64,000 nt of DNA from Pseudomonas sp. H1h (GCF_000633255.1 NZ_AYMJ01000011.1:124001-188000), one strand, 5' to 3'. Positions 38,735-48,088 are shown, numbered from the stretch's first letter. A program made the numbers and translations. Notes: a model not told the origin generated them from the letters alone.

Positions 38735-41239
38735 ATGCCCTCACGTATCGCCAGCAAGCCGTCGGCCATACCCGCCCCGCAAGTCGCCAGCGCAGCGTTG
38801 CTGTTTCCCGCCCTGCTGCTGTGCGTCTCCGGCGCCGCGGCCCTGGTGTATCAAGTGCTGTGGATCAAGCAACTGTCGCTGGTGGTCGGGGTCGAGGTCT
38901 ACGCCATCACCACCGGCATCAGCGCGTTTTTCGCAGGACTGGCCATCGGTGGCTGGTGGTTCGGGCGCTGGGCGGATCGCCTGCAGCAACCGGTGCTGCT
39001 CTACGCCGGGCTGGAAGTGCTGGTGGCAATACTGGGCGTCGGCGCGACGTTTGCCTTGAGTGTTTCCGCCAGCGGGTTTGCCTGGCTGCAAGGTCACGTC
39101 GGTTTGCTCGCCTGGCTGTTGCCGTTTGCGCTGGTCGGCCTCCCCGCCGTATTGATGGGCGGCACCCTGCCGGTGCTGGTGCGCTCGCTGACGACTGATC
39201 CGGGCAAGGCCGGCGGTCAGTTGTACGCCGCCAACACCTTGGGCGCGATTGTCGGCACGTTGCTCGCCGCATTCGTGCTGATCGCCACCCTCGGCGTGCG
39301 CGGCAGCGCGCTGTTTGCCGCGATGCTCAATCTGCTGGCCGCCGCCGGTGCGCTGTGGCTGCAGCGTCAGCACCCGACAGCGGTGGCGGCGCCGGTCAAA
39401 CATCACAACGAAAAAGCTGCAGACCGCACTGCGCTGTGGTTGTATTCGATCGCCGGTGGTGTGGCGCTGGGCTATGAAGTGGTCTGGTCGCAATCGATCG
39501 TGCAGTTCATGAGCACCCGCACCTATGCGTTTGCTGTGGTTCTGGCCACTTACCTGACCGGACTGTTCCTCGGCAGCGCCCTGCTCGCCCGACGCGTCGA
39601 GCGCATCCGTGATCCGTGGGGAGTCTTCGGTTTGTTGATTGCCGGTGCCGGGTTGGTCGCATTGGTGGAAATTGCCGTGCTCGGTCGCTGGCTGATCCTC
39701 GCGCAGACTCAGACCGAGATGTGGTTGCTGAGTCTGGGTGCCAGCGAACTGGTCGGCATGAGCGCACGTTTTGCCGTGGCGGCGCTGAGCATTGTGTTCG
39801 TGCCGACCTTGTTGCTGGGCGCAGCTTTCCCGCTGGCACTGCGGCTGAGCGTCGGCCACGGGCATGTCGGTCGTGATGTGGGCGCCGTCGTGGCGTTCAA
39901 CACCCTGGGCGGGATCGTCGGGGTGATGCTCTGCGGTTTCCTGCTGATCCCGTTGCTGGGGTTGGTGCGCACGCTGGGTCTGCTGGCGATCATCGCCGCC
40001 AGCATCGGCTACGTGGCCGTGCGCAAAGGCCACCACGTCAAGAAAGGTCGGCGTCAGGCCGTGGTCGCACTGGGGTTGGTGTCGGTCGCGCTGGCCGTGC
40101 TGACGCCAGTCGACAAACTCGCCAGCCTGCTGCCCGGGGCGCGTAACGGCGCGCTGACATTCTATGAAGAAGGCCGAGGCGGTACGGTGGCGGTAGTCGC
40201 GCAGGGCCGTGGCGAAAACGCGTTCCACCGTTTGTACATTCAAGGCGTGTCCAACACCGGCGATGCCATGCCGTCGCTGCGCTACATGCGCATTCAGGCG
40301 CTGTTGCCGCTGCTGATTCACAACGGCGAGCCGCGTTCGACACTGGTGATCGGCTTCGGCACCGGCATCACCGCCGGCGCCATGCTGCGCTATCCGGGGC
40401 TGGAACATCGAGTAGTCGCCGAGCTGTTGCCGTCAGTGGTCAAAGCTGCTCCGCTGTTCAAAGGCAATTTCAACGCGGCCAGCGATCCTGCAGTAGATGT
40501 GCGCCTGCGCGACGGCCGCCAGGAACTGCTGCGCAGCGAACAGACGTACGACCTGATCACCCTCGAACCGCCACCGCCGTCAGCGGCTGGTGTGGTCAAC
40601 CTGTACTCGCGGGATTTCTATCAGTTGGCGGCCAGCCGCTTGCAGCAACAAGGCATCGTCGCGCAATGGCTGCCGCTGCCGACGCAGAACATCGATGACT
40701 CACGCTCACTGGTGCGCAGCTTCCTCGACGTGTTCCCGTATGCCTCGCTGTGGACCAGCGAGTTCCACGAGATGCTGCTGGTCGGCTCGTTGCAACCGAT
40801 GGAACTGGACGCGGCGAAAATCACCGAGCGCTTCCAGCAGGACACTGTGCGCAGCACTTTGCAGGATGTCGGGATCGGCTCGGCCGCCGCGTTGCTCGCG
40901 ACCTGGGTCACCGATCGCGCGGGCCTTGAGCGCTTCGCCGCGAATGCCCCGGCAGTGACGGACGATCAGCCACGTATCGAATACGCGCCGTGGGTACGCA
41001 GCAAGGAAATCACCCGGGTACTGCCGGCGCTGCTGGACCTCTATCAGCCGCCGCCACTGGTCAATGCCGATGCCGGATTCAGTGAACGGATGCAAACGCA
41101 CCGTCAGCGCCTGATGCAGTTTTACCGCGCAAGCCTGCATGCGTATGACGGTGATCGGGATGCGTGGGGGCGGGATATGCGTGAAGTGATGCGATGGGAT
41201 GGCGGGAATCCGTACTTCCGTTGGTTTACCGGGCAATAA
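38735..41239 (+). CDS. Fused MFS-like transporter / spermidine-synthase-like protein
   Basis: An 834-residue fusion. The first 470 residues form a transporter-like domain with about 12 to 14 hydrophobic helices, including duplicated GGxxxG/GxLL elements (LVGLPAVLMGGTLPVLV, LLGAAFPLALRL). The rest is a Rossmann methyltransferase-like domain related to SpeE with LVIGFGTGITAGAM as the nucleotide motif. The normally conserved catalytic Asp region (SDxxDP) reads LITLEPPPPS, so the usual spermidine synthase aspartate is replaced and polyamine synthesis is doubtful. The gene starts about 190 bases past the arylsulfatase stop, beyond a terminator and a REPIN. Inner membrane. Function of this fusion family is not established to my knowledge. 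Confidence 0.88.
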   Translation: MPSRIASKPSAIPAPQVASAALLFPALLLCVSGAAALVYQVLWIKQLSLVVGVEVYAITTGISAFFAGLAIGGWWFGRWADRLQQPVLLYAGLEVLVAILGVGATFALSVSASGFAWLQGHVGLLAWLLPFALVGLPAVLMGGTLPVLVRSLTTDPGKAGGQLYAANTLGAIVGTLLAAFVLIATLGVRGSALFAAMLNLLAAAGALWLQRQHPTAVAAPVKHHNEKAADRTALWLYSIAGGVALGYEVVWSQSIVQFMSTRTYAFAVVLATYLTGLFLGSALLARRVERIRDPWGVFGLLIAGAGLVALVEIAVLGRWLILAQTQTEMWLLSLGASELVGMSARFAVAALSIVFVPTLLLGAAFPLALRLSVGHGHVGRDVGAVVAFNTLGGIVGVMLCGFLLIPLLGLVRTLGLLAIIAASIGYVAVRKGHHVKKGRRQAVVALGLVSVALAVLTPVDKLASLLPGARNGALTFYEEGRGGTVAVVAQGRGENAFHRLYIQGVSNTGDAMPSLRYMRIQALLPLLIHNGEPRSTLVIGFGTGITAGAMLRYPGLEHRVVAELLPSVVKAAPLFKGNFNAASDPAVDVRLRDGRQELLRSEQTYDLITLEPPPPSAAGVVNLYSRDFYQLAASRLQQQGIVAQWLPLPTQNIDDSRSLVRSFLDVFPYASLWTSEFHEMLLVGSLQPMELDAAKITERFQQDTVRSTLQDVGIGSAAALLATWVTDRAGLERFAANAPAVTDDQPRIEYAPWVRSKEITRVLPALLDLYQPPPLVNADAGFSERMQTHRQRLMQFYRASLHAYDGDRDAWGRDMREVMRWDGGNPYFRWFTGQ

Positions 41240-41260
41240 CCCGGCGCCTGATAGAGCGCT

Positions 41261-41334
41261 TTCGCGAGCAGGCTCGCTCCCACACTGAACTGTGTCGTGC
41301 ACAAAGCCAATGTGGGAGCGAGCCTGCTCGCGAA
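41261..41334. repeat. REPIN
   Basis: Inverted REPs at 41261-41284 and 41311-41334, 26-base spacer, between the convergent MFS-SpeE-like and DUF3313 genes. Confidence 0.9.
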
Positions 41335-41345
41335 GCTTTCAGCCG

Positions 41346-42023
41346 TTATTTGGAGTTGGCCTTGAGCTTCACATACATCTGATGCATGTCATTGGCCCAG
41401 CCATCGATCACCGGTTTGACGTCGGAGGCCTTCATCGCCTGCGTGTCATTTTCCAGCGGTTTGCCGGTGCCTTTGCGCACCACTTGCGCCACGACCTTGT
41501 TGGTCGCGCCATCCAGGAACACCGCTTCCGTGGCCAGAGTGGTTTCCTGATCGCGGATACCGCTGGCAGTGCTGACCGCTGCGGCCACCAGGGCAATCGG
41601 GATCACTTCATAAGCGTGCAGGCCTTCATTCTTGCTGCTGACCGCGGTGATCGCCGCACGTACCACAATCACCCCCGGCCCGGGGCCGGTGGCCAACGGC
41701 AGGTCTTTGCCAATTTCACGCTTGAGTGCCTGATCGTAGTAGGAAGTGATGCCGTTGAGCGTCTGCTGGGAAATCTTCGCGGTCGGTTGGGGTTTCGGAT
41801 AGAGCTGAGTCGGCTCGATGTAGGCACTGGTGAACTTGTTGATGTCGACCTTGGGGTCGATCCAGCGCATCACTTCGGCACCGGAAGGGGATTTGGCCTC
41901 CTTGAGTTGGCTGTAGTCCTTGAGGAAGCCGGAATACTCGTCGGGAGCGACGGTGCTGCTGGAACAACCCACCACGCCGAGAGTGGCAATGCAGAGGGTG
42001 CCCATCATTACTGCTAGCTTCAT
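41346..42023 (-). CDS. DUF3313 lipoprotein
   Basis: A 225-residue lipoprotein. The signal peptide MKLAVMMGTLCIATLGVVGC has a clear lipobox with the cysteine at residue 20, followed by SSSTVAPDEYSGFLKDYS, the start typical of the DUF3313 family. The core includes VIVVRAAITAV and a C-terminal WANDMHQMYVKL. The residue after the acylated Cys is Ser, suggesting outer-membrane sorting. ACAGGAGTTACAGC gives a strong ribosome-binding site. It stands divergent from the octaheme cytochrome gene, with about 216 bases between the two starts. No function is known for the family. Confidence 0.9.
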   Translation of the reverse strand: MKLAVMMGTLCIATLGVVGCSSSTVAPDEYSGFLKDYSQLKEAKSPSGAEVMRWIDPKVDINKFTSAYIEPTQLYPKPQPTAKISQQTLNGITSYYDQALKREIGKDLPLATGPGPGVIVVRAAITAVSSKNEGLHAYEVIPIALVAAAVSTASGIRDQETTLATEAVFLDGATNKVVAQVVRKGTGKPLENDTQAMKASDVKPVIDGWANDMHQMYVKLKANSK

Positions 42024-42239
42024 GCTGTAACTCCTGTCAGAAGGCCAGAAACTTTTTGGATTGGGGGGAGTTACAGGTATAGCTAAAACCCCGGCAATTG
42101 CGATTCGAAAGCACAAAATTCAACTCAGGCTGCGCGGCTGATCACAACCGTCATTTGACAGGAGCCGAGCATCCGGCAAAGCTGCATCGAGCTTGAACGC
42201 ACGCCAGATGGCAAATGCACCTGGACCATGGAAGTCGTA

Positions 42240-44597
42240 ATGCCCAAGCATAAAAATAAAATCGTACAGCCTGATCCTGATTCGTCCCGACCGTTCCTTT
42301 CCCGTTACCTGTTTCCCGTCACCATCGGCGTACTGCTGGCAGCCGTGGCCGCTATCGGCTGGTTTCTGTTCAGCCCCGCGCCGGCCCCGCTCAAAGCCTT
42401 GCCGGTCAGCGCGCCGGCAGCTGTTGTCGCCAAACCACTGCCGGTGGCGCGCAAAACCGCGACCCTGGTCGACGAGCAACCATGCCAGGGCTGCCACACC
42501 GAGCAGGTCAAGGACTGGCAAGGCTCGCACCACCAATTGGCGATGCAGGCCGCCCATGCCGACAGCGTGCTCGGCGACTTCAATAACATCACCTTCAAGG
42601 CCGAGAACGAGACCACTCGTTTCTCGCGCAAGGGCGACGAATTCTGGGTCAACACGCCCGGCATCGACGGCAAGAACGCCGACTTCAAAGTCGCCTACAC
42701 CTTCGGTATCGCGCCCCTGCAGCAGTACCTGATCGAGGTCGGCCAAGGCCGCTTGCAGGCGCTCGGCGTGGCGTGGGATACCGAGCAGCACCGCTGGTTT
42801 CATCTCTACCCCGGCCAGGGCGTGAACTTCAAGAATCCGCTGCACTGGAGCAAGCCGAGCCAGAACGCCAACTTCATGTGCGTCGAGTGCCACACCACTG
42901 GTTTCAAACGCAATTTCGATGCGGCCAGCAACACCTTCAATAGTCAGTGGAACAGTCTCGGCGTCGGCTGCCAGGCCTGCCACGGTCCGGCGTCGAATCA
43001 CCTGGAATGGGCGCAGAACAAGGACGACCTGATCCACAAGGGTTTTGCCGTCGACCTCAAGGACAACAACGCCACTGTCGAGATCGAGACCTGCGCGCGT
43101 TGCCATGCGCGCCGTGCGCCGTTGGGCGATGGTTACACCGTCGGCAAGCGCTTGATGGACGACTACCTGCCGAGCACCCTCACCCGCGAACTGTATGCGC
43201 TGGACGGCAAGATCAAGGATGAAGTGTTCGAACACGGCTCGTTCCTGCAAAGCAAAATGTTCGACAAGGGCGTGCGTTGCAGCAATTGCCACAACCCGCA
43301 CAGCACCGAACTCAAGGCCCCGGGCAACGCGGTCTGTCTGCAATGCCACAACAGCGCCGGCAAGACCGCCGTCGAGGGCGTCGACGGCAAGGGCCTGCTG
43401 GCAAAGAATTACGACTCCGTCGAACACACCCGCCACGCGATGGGCCAGCCCGGCTCGCAGTGCGTCGATTGCCACATGCCCGGCAAGTTCTACATGGGCA
43501 ACGACTTGCGCCACGACCACAGTTTCAGCATTCCCAACCCCGAGCGTGCGCAAAAGCTCGGCACCCCGGACGCCTGCCTGACGTGTCACCAGGGCAAGGC
43601 CGGCGACAGGATTACCGCGCAGTTCAAGCTGTGGAGCGCTTCCGCCACCCCGCAGGCACCGCGTTATGACGAAAGCCTGTGGCTGATCCGCAATGGCCAG
43701 CCCGGCGCCGCCAACGCGCTGTACGAGCAATTGCAGCGCAGCCACCTGCCGGCGATCCAGCGTGCGACGCTGCTGGCGGAACTGCCGCTGTACCCGAGTG
43801 AACACGCATTGAAACTGGCGACTCAGGACCTGAAAAACCCCGAGCCGCAGGTGCGTGAAAGTGCGGTGCGGGCGATCAGTGCCTTCCTGCCGCCACCGGA
43901 GCGCGCACCGCTGCTGACGCCGCTGTTGAATGACCCGGTCAAAGCGGTGCGCATCGTCGTCGCCCGGGACCTGCTGAGCGTGGCCCGCAACAACGGCCTT
44001 GGCACCGCACAAGCCCATTGGGACGCGGCGATTGCCGAGTACGAGGCGGTGCAGAAGAGCCTGCTGGAACGTGCCGAAGCCAACCTGAATCTGGCGATGC
44101 TCTATCAGGCCAGTGGCCGCAGTGGTGAAGTCGAAGGCTTGCTGCGCAGCGCACTGCAACGTGATCCGGATTTCTACCCGGCGCTGGTGACACTGGTGCA
44201 ATGGCTGGAGGCCAGTGGCCGTGGGCAGGAAGCGCAGACACTGCTGGATGACAGCCTCAAGGCGCACCCGGATGCGGCACTGTTGCAACACACCCGTGGC
44301 CTGTCACTGATTCGCGCTGGCAAGACCACCGAGGCCATGAGCGCACTGCACAAAGCCGTGCAGCTGGAACCGCAGAACGCGCAGTACGGTTATGTGCTGG
44401 CGGTGGCGTTGCACGACAGCGGCAAGGTCGATGAAGCGTGTGAAGTGCTGGAGCGTCTGCTCAAGGTACAACCGGCAAACCGCAATGCGCGGCTGTCGCT
44501 GATCCAGTACTACCTGGAGAACGGCCATGAGCCGAAGGCGCAGGTGCTGTTGCAGGGCTGGAAGAAGATGAACATGGGCGATCCGGCGCTGAAGTGA
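42240..44597 (+). CDS. Octaheme c-type cytochrome with C-terminal HEAT/TPR repeats
   Basis: A 785-residue membrane-anchored protein. One N-terminal helix (about residues 22-42) would place the rest in the periplasm. Eight heme-binding CxxCH motifs follow in order: CQGCH, CVECH, CQACH, CARCH, CSNCH, CLQCH, CVDCH and CLTCH, with a cytochrome c554-like layout (DWQGSHHQLAMQAA; CSNCHNPHS). From about residue 500 the protein becomes helical repeats: a HEAT-like stretch (EPQVRESAVRAISAFLPP) then TPR units (NLAMLYQASGRSGEVEGLL; HTRGLSLIRAGKTTEAMSAL). GGAAG supports the ATG at 42240 over one four codons upstream. It needs the cytochrome c maturation system. Substrate unknown; multiheme relatives reduce nitrogen or sulfur oxyanions or pass electrons. 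Confidence 0.92.
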   Translation: MPKHKNKIVQPDPDSSRPFLSRYLFPVTIGVLLAAVAAIGWFLFSPAPAPLKALPVSAPAAVVAKPLPVARKTATLVDEQPCQGCHTEQVKDWQGSHHQLAMQAAHADSVLGDFNNITFKAENETTRFSRKGDEFWVNTPGIDGKNADFKVAYTFGIAPLQQYLIEVGQGRLQALGVAWDTEQHRWFHLYPGQGVNFKNPLHWSKPSQNANFMCVECHTTGFKRNFDAASNTFNSQWNSLGVGCQACHGPASNHLEWAQNKDDLIHKGFAVDLKDNNATVEIETCARCHARRAPLGDGYTVGKRLMDDYLPSTLTRELYALDGKIKDEVFEHGSFLQSKMFDKGVRCSNCHNPHSTELKAPGNAVCLQCHNSAGKTAVEGVDGKGLLAKNYDSVEHTRHAMGQPGSQCVDCHMPGKFYMGNDLRHDHSFSIPNPERAQKLGTPDACLTCHQGKAGDRITAQFKLWSASATPQAPRYDESLWLIRNGQPGAANALYEQLQRSHLPAIQRATLLAELPLYPSEHALKLATQDLKNPEPQVRESAVRAISAFLPPPERAPLLTPLLNDPVKAVRIVVARDLLSVARNNGLGTAQAHWDAAIAEYEAVQKSLLERAEANLNLAMLYQASGRSGEVEGLLRSALQRDPDFYPALVTLVQWLEASGRGQEAQTLLDDSLKAHPDAALLQHTRGLSLIRAGKTTEAMSALHKAVQLEPQNAQYGYVLAVALHDSGKVDEACEVLERLLKVQPANRNARLSLIQYYLENGHEPKAQVLLQGWKKMNMGDPALK

Positions 44598-44622
44598 CCG
44601 ATCAGAACCCACCGCCCCCCCT

Positions 44623-44712
44623 TGTGGGAGCGAGCCCGCTCGCGAATGCGGTACATCAGTCGCCAGGGATGTTGGCTGAATGATCGCCTTCGCGAGCAGG
44701 CTCGCTCCCACA
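44623..44712. repeat. REPIN
   Basis: Inverted REPs at 44623-44646 and 44689-44712, 42-base spacer, between the octaheme cytochrome gene and the convergent membrane-protein gene. Confidence 0.9.
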
Positions 44713-44741
44713 AGGTCAGCGTGAGTCTGATACTGCGCGGA

Positions 44742-45716
44742 CTACCACGAAGACGTCGCCCCGCTCTTCAACGCCATCTCCCGTCGGCTGTTGGCGCGCA
44801 TCGCCTTGATCAGCGACACCGAGCCCACCAGCAGGATCGCCGCGCCAAACAGGAAGTCGATGTTGTACAACTGGAAGTCCTGCACCGGCCCCACCAGCAC
44901 CACGCGCACCACGGCAATCGCGACCAGGGTGGCGAGGAAGTCGATCCCCGGCTCATCGCGATAGAACACGTGCAGCAATGGCAGGCACAGCACCAACAGC
45001 AACAACAGCACCACGACCTTGAACGAGCCTTTGCGCTCGACGCTGAACGCGCATTCGTGCGGGCCGTAGGCCTTGTAGTCCTCGTCGCGGATCATCGAGT
45101 TTTTTTCGTTGATGTACTCGACGCGGTTGTACTTCTGGATGGGCGTGAAGGTGTTGGACATCTCCATCAGCGTGGTGATGTTCTTGAAGCGCAGGTCGAT
45201 GCGCTCGCTGCCCTTGAGGTAATACAGCACCGGCTTGTAGCCGTAGCGATAGGTGTCGAAGGGGAATTCGGTGACCTGACCCTGTACGCCGATCGGCCGC
45301 GGCTCAAGCTCGGCATAAGCGCTCTTGGTCGGCGAAGCGAGGTTGCGGCTCAGCGGTTGGACCTTGACCTGTTCAAGGAAGATCGGCGTGACGCCGTACG
45401 ACCACTGCAAGGGTTCCAGACGCAGGCGCAGTTCGTTGCGGCCCAGGTCATAGCGGTTGAAAGTGCGTTCGGAGACCACCAGCGAGCCACTGAGCATGAA
45501 CTCGCCGCGCAGGTTGTTGGTCACGCGCAAGGTCAGTTGATCCTTGCCCAACAGCGCCGCTTCGGTGGACGGCGGCGTGCCGCACCACGCGGTGCTTTCA
45601 CCGGCGCCGCCCAACTGGCCGTCGCGGTTTTCCTTGATCACATAGAAGTAACTGGCCCACAGCGTCAGCATCAACAGCAACGCCGTGAGGCCCAAAATCT
45701 TTTTGCCCGCGCTCAC
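44742..45716 (-). CDS. Unrecognised membrane protein with a large periplasmic domain
   Basis: I do not recognise this family. The 324-residue protein has one N-terminal helix (about residues 8-27, LGLTALLLMLTLWASYFYVI), a periplasmic domain of about 180 residues and three C-terminal helices (about 228-250, 258-275 and 285-305). The periplasmic part is rich in beta-forming residues (LTLRVTNNLRGEFMLSGSLVV; ELRLRLEPLQWSYGVTPIFL). The frame extends upstream to an ATG at 45782, but GTG at 45716 has a good site (AAGGGAG, 8 bases), so I prefer it. DUF4436-type membrane proteins have a broadly similar layout; that is a guess. Convergent with the octaheme cytochrome gene. Confidence 0.7.
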   Translation of the reverse strand: MSAGKKILGLTALLLMLTLWASYFYVIKENRDGQLGGAGESTAWCGTPPSTEAALLGKDQLTLRVTNNLRGEFMLSGSLVVSERTFNRYDLGRNELRLRLEPLQWSYGVTPIFLEQVKVQPLSRNLASPTKSAYAELEPRPIGVQGQVTEFPFDTYRYGYKPVLYYLKGSERIDLRFKNITTLMEMSNTFTPIQKYNRVEYINEKNSMIRDEDYKAYGPHECAFSVERKGSFKVVVLLLLLVLCLPLLHVFYRDEPGIDFLATLVAIAVVRVVLVGPVQDFQLYNIDFLFGAAILLVGSVSLIKAMRANSRREMALKSGATSSW

Positions 45717-45862
45717 TACCCTGACTCCCTTCTTCGTTCCATCGTCCAGCCGAAAACCCGCTGGCGACGGGGACTCTACCAAAAGGCCAGCATCGACCCA
45801 AGGGAAAATCCGGGAATAGCGCAGGATCTAAGGGTTTCCCCTGCGCGCGCAATGCCAAACAC

Positions 45863-45894
45863 CTGTGGCGAGGGCGCGTGTTCCCTCGCCACAG
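45863..45894. repeat. Perfect 12-bp hairpin, ctgtggcgaggg-type repeat
   Basis: ctgtggcgaggg and ccctcgccacag flank an 8-base loop. This resembles a second palindromic repeat family of fluorescent pseudomonads, different from the tgtgggagcg REPs. It lies 5 bases past the DUF934 stop on the minus strand and could act as its terminator. Confidence 0.75.
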
Positions 45895-45899
45895 AATCT

Positions 45900-46379
45900 T
45901 CAGCGTCTGCGGAACAGCGGACGTGGTTCGATCACCGAGCGCCCATACAGCACACTCATTCCGGCCAGCCCTTTCAACGCATCTTCAGCCGACTTGTCCT
46001 CACGCACCGCAAAGCTGTCGAACCCGCACTGGCGCATGTGGCTGAGCTGATCACGCAACACATCACCAATCGCGCGCAACTCCCCGGCCCAGCCAAAACG
46101 GCTGCGCAACAGATACGCCTGACTATAAGCGCGACCGTCGCGAAAGCTCGGGAAGTCCAGGGCAATCAATGGCAGCGAGGCCAGCCACGGCACCACACTT
46201 TCAACCTCATCGTCCGGCCCCAGCCACACCGCGTGGGTCGAGGGCGATTGCAGCCAGTGCGCCAGCGGCAGTACCAGCAACCCTTGCGGACGGTCTTGCT
46301 CCGGCTCGCGGACCAGCGTCCACGGATCGTCCTCGACCCGCCGCGCGACACCCTGCTCCAACCGCAGCAGATTGTTCAT
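45900..46379 (-). CDS. DUF934 protein, sulfite/nitrite reductase partner
   Basis: A 159-residue protein of the DUF934 family, typically encoded immediately after a siroheme sulfite/nitrite reductase. Signature parts are SLPLIALDFPSFRDGRAYSQ and LRSRFGWAGELRAIGDVLRDQL, followed by MRQCGFDSFAVRED. No cofactor motif is visible; it is thought to be an accessory to the reductase. The ATG at 46379 overlaps the reductase stop (ATGA), showing translational coupling. The P. aeruginosa counterpart pairs are PA1837/PA1838 and PA4129/PA4130. Confidence 0.92.
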   Translation of the reverse strand: MNNLLRLEQGVARRVEDDPWTLVREPEQDRPQGLLVLPLAHWLQSPSTHAVWLGPDDEVESVVPWLASLPLIALDFPSFRDGRAYSQAYLLRSRFGWAGELRAIGDVLRDQLSHMRQCGFDSFAVREDKSAEDALKGLAGMSVLYGRSVIEPRPLFRRR

Positions 46380-48049
46380 GCCGTCACCTCCAGCGCTTTC
46401 GGGTAGACCCGCTCCTTGAACGGCTCCAGGCCAATGCGCGCCACGGTGTCGACAAACAGCTCCTCGCTTTCGCGGTAACGCACGAAGGTGCCGATGATCC
46501 GCTCGATCACCTGCGGTACTTCGGCGGCGCTGAACGACGGGCCGATGACTTTGCCCAATGCGCTGTGCTTGCCCTGCGCACCGCCAACGGTGATCTGGTA
46601 CCACTCGCTGCCATTCTTGTCGACGCCGAGGATGCCGATATTGCCGATGTGGTGGTGACCGCAGGCGTTCATGCAGCCGGAGATGTTCAGGCTGATGTCG
46701 CCCAGATCGTGCAGGTAATCGAGGTTGTCGAATCGCGCCTGAATCGCCTGGGCTATCGGGATCGACTTGGCGTTGGCCAGCGCACAGAAATCGCCGCCCG
46801 GGCAGGCGATGATGTCGGTCAGCAGGCCGACGTTGGCACTGCCCAGACCGCGCTCGCAGGCCAGTTGCCAGAGTTGATACAGGTCAGACTTTTGCACATC
46901 GGGCAGGACGATGTTCTGCTCATGGGCAATGCGGATCTCGCCAAAACCGAAGCGCTCCGACCAGTCGGCGACGGCCAGCATCTGCAACCCGGTGACATCG
47001 CCCGGTGGCGCGGCCAGACCCGGTTTGGTCGACAGCACCACGCTGGTGTAGCCGGGTTTCTTGTGCGGCTGCACGTTGCGCGCGACCCAGCGAGCGAACG
47101 CCGGGCTCTCGGCCAGGCGCGTGCCGAAATCCAGATCGGTGTCGGCCAGGGTGTGGTAGATCGGCGGCACGAACGCACTGGCGACGCGCTCGTACTCAGC
47201 GTCGGTCAACTGCGCCGGGCCGTCCTTGAGGTGTTGCCATTCCTCTTCGACTTCCCGGGCGAACGCCTCGATGCCCAACGCCTTGACCAGAATCTTGATC
47301 CGCGCCTTGTACTTGTTGTCACGCCGGCCGTGGCGGTTGTAGACCCGCAGGATCGCCTCGACGTAGGACAACAGATGCTGCCATGGCAAGCCTTCGCGAA
47401 TCTGCAGACCCAGAATCGGCGTGCGCCCCAACCCGCCGCCAACGATCACCCGCAGGAGCATTTGTCCCTCGCGCCCCGGGTAAAGATACAGGCCGATGTC
47501 ATGCATCATGATTGCCGCGCGATCCTGCCTGGCCGAGCAGATGGCGATCTTGAACTTGCGCGGCAGGAAGAGGAATTCCGGGTTGATCGTCGACCACTGC
47601 CGAAGGATTTCTGCCAGCGGACGCGGGTCGATCATCTCGTCCGCTGCGACCCCGGCGAAGGCCTCGGTGGTGATGTTGCGCACGCAGTTGCCGGAGGTCT
47701 GGATCGCGTGCATGTTGACCTGCGCCAGACGTTCGAGAATGTCCGGCACTTCGCTCAGTTCGATCCAGTTGAATTGCAGGTTCTGCCGAGTGGTGAAGTG
47801 GCCGTAACCGCGATCGTAATCGGCGGCGATGCTCGCCAGGGTACGCATCTGTTCGGCACTCAGGGTGCCGTAGGGAATGGCGACTCGCAGCATGTACGCG
47901 TGCTTTTGCATGTACAGGCCATTCTGCAGACGCAGCGGCAGGAACTCCTCCTCGCTCAACTCCCCGGCCATGAAGCGCTCGACCTGATCGCGGAACTGCG
48001 CAACGCGCTCGAACACCAGCGCCCGGTCGTAATCATCGTATTGATACAT
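46376..48049 (-). CDS. Siroheme nitrite/sulfite reductase hemoprotein (PA4130-like)
   Basis: A 557-residue siroheme- and [4Fe-4S]-containing reductase that reduces sulfite to sulfide or nitrite to ammonia with six electrons. Two ferrodoxin-like half domains are present (LRLQNGLYMQKHAYMLRVAI and the repeat near residue 320). The cluster ligands are C in ACPGGDFCALANAK and SGCMNACGHHHIGNIG. The sequence seems closer, from memory, to PA4130 than to the assimilatory CysI PA1838. It is transcribed with DUF934 and divergent from ccoN4, the same association as in P. aeruginosa, where this locus responds to nitrite, cyanide and low oxygen. Which anion is reduced cannot be decided from the sequence alone. 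Confidence 0.92.
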   Translation of the reverse strand: MYQYDDYDRALVFERVAQFRDQVERFMAGELSEEEFLPLRLQNGLYMQKHAYMLRVAIPYGTLSAEQMRTLASIAADYDRGYGHFTTRQNLQFNWIELSEVPDILERLAQVNMHAIQTSGNCVRNITTEAFAGVAADEMIDPRPLAEILRQWSTINPEFLFLPRKFKIAICSARQDRAAIMMHDIGLYLYPGREGQMLLRVIVGGGLGRTPILGLQIREGLPWQHLLSYVEAILRVYNRHGRRDNKYKARIKILVKALGIEAFAREVEEEWQHLKDGPAQLTDAEYERVASAFVPPIYHTLADTDLDFGTRLAESPAFARWVARNVQPHKKPGYTSVVLSTKPGLAAPPGDVTGLQMLAVADWSERFGFGEIRIAHEQNIVLPDVQKSDLYQLWQLACERGLGSANVGLLTDIIACPGGDFCALANAKSIPIAQAIQARFDNLDYLHDLGDISLNISGCMNACGHHHIGNIGILGVDKNGSEWYQITVGGAQGKHSALGKVIGPSFSAAEVPQVIERIIGTFVRYRESEELFVDTVARIGLEPFKERVYPKALEVTA

Positions 48050-48088
48050 GCAGCGGCTACCCCATCAGGTTTGAACGCGTACTCAAAC

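Noticed and set aside
41346..42116. Longer version of the DUF3313 gene starting at 42116
   Set aside because: The extension lacks a ribosome-binding site and would bury the lipoprotein signal peptide that begins at 42023.
44623..44712. REP-encoded peptides such as WERACSR and GASLLAK in many short frames
   Set aside because: These recur wherever a REP is translated and do not mark genes, except where the frame belongs to a recognisable protein (31343-31942 and 34500-35861).
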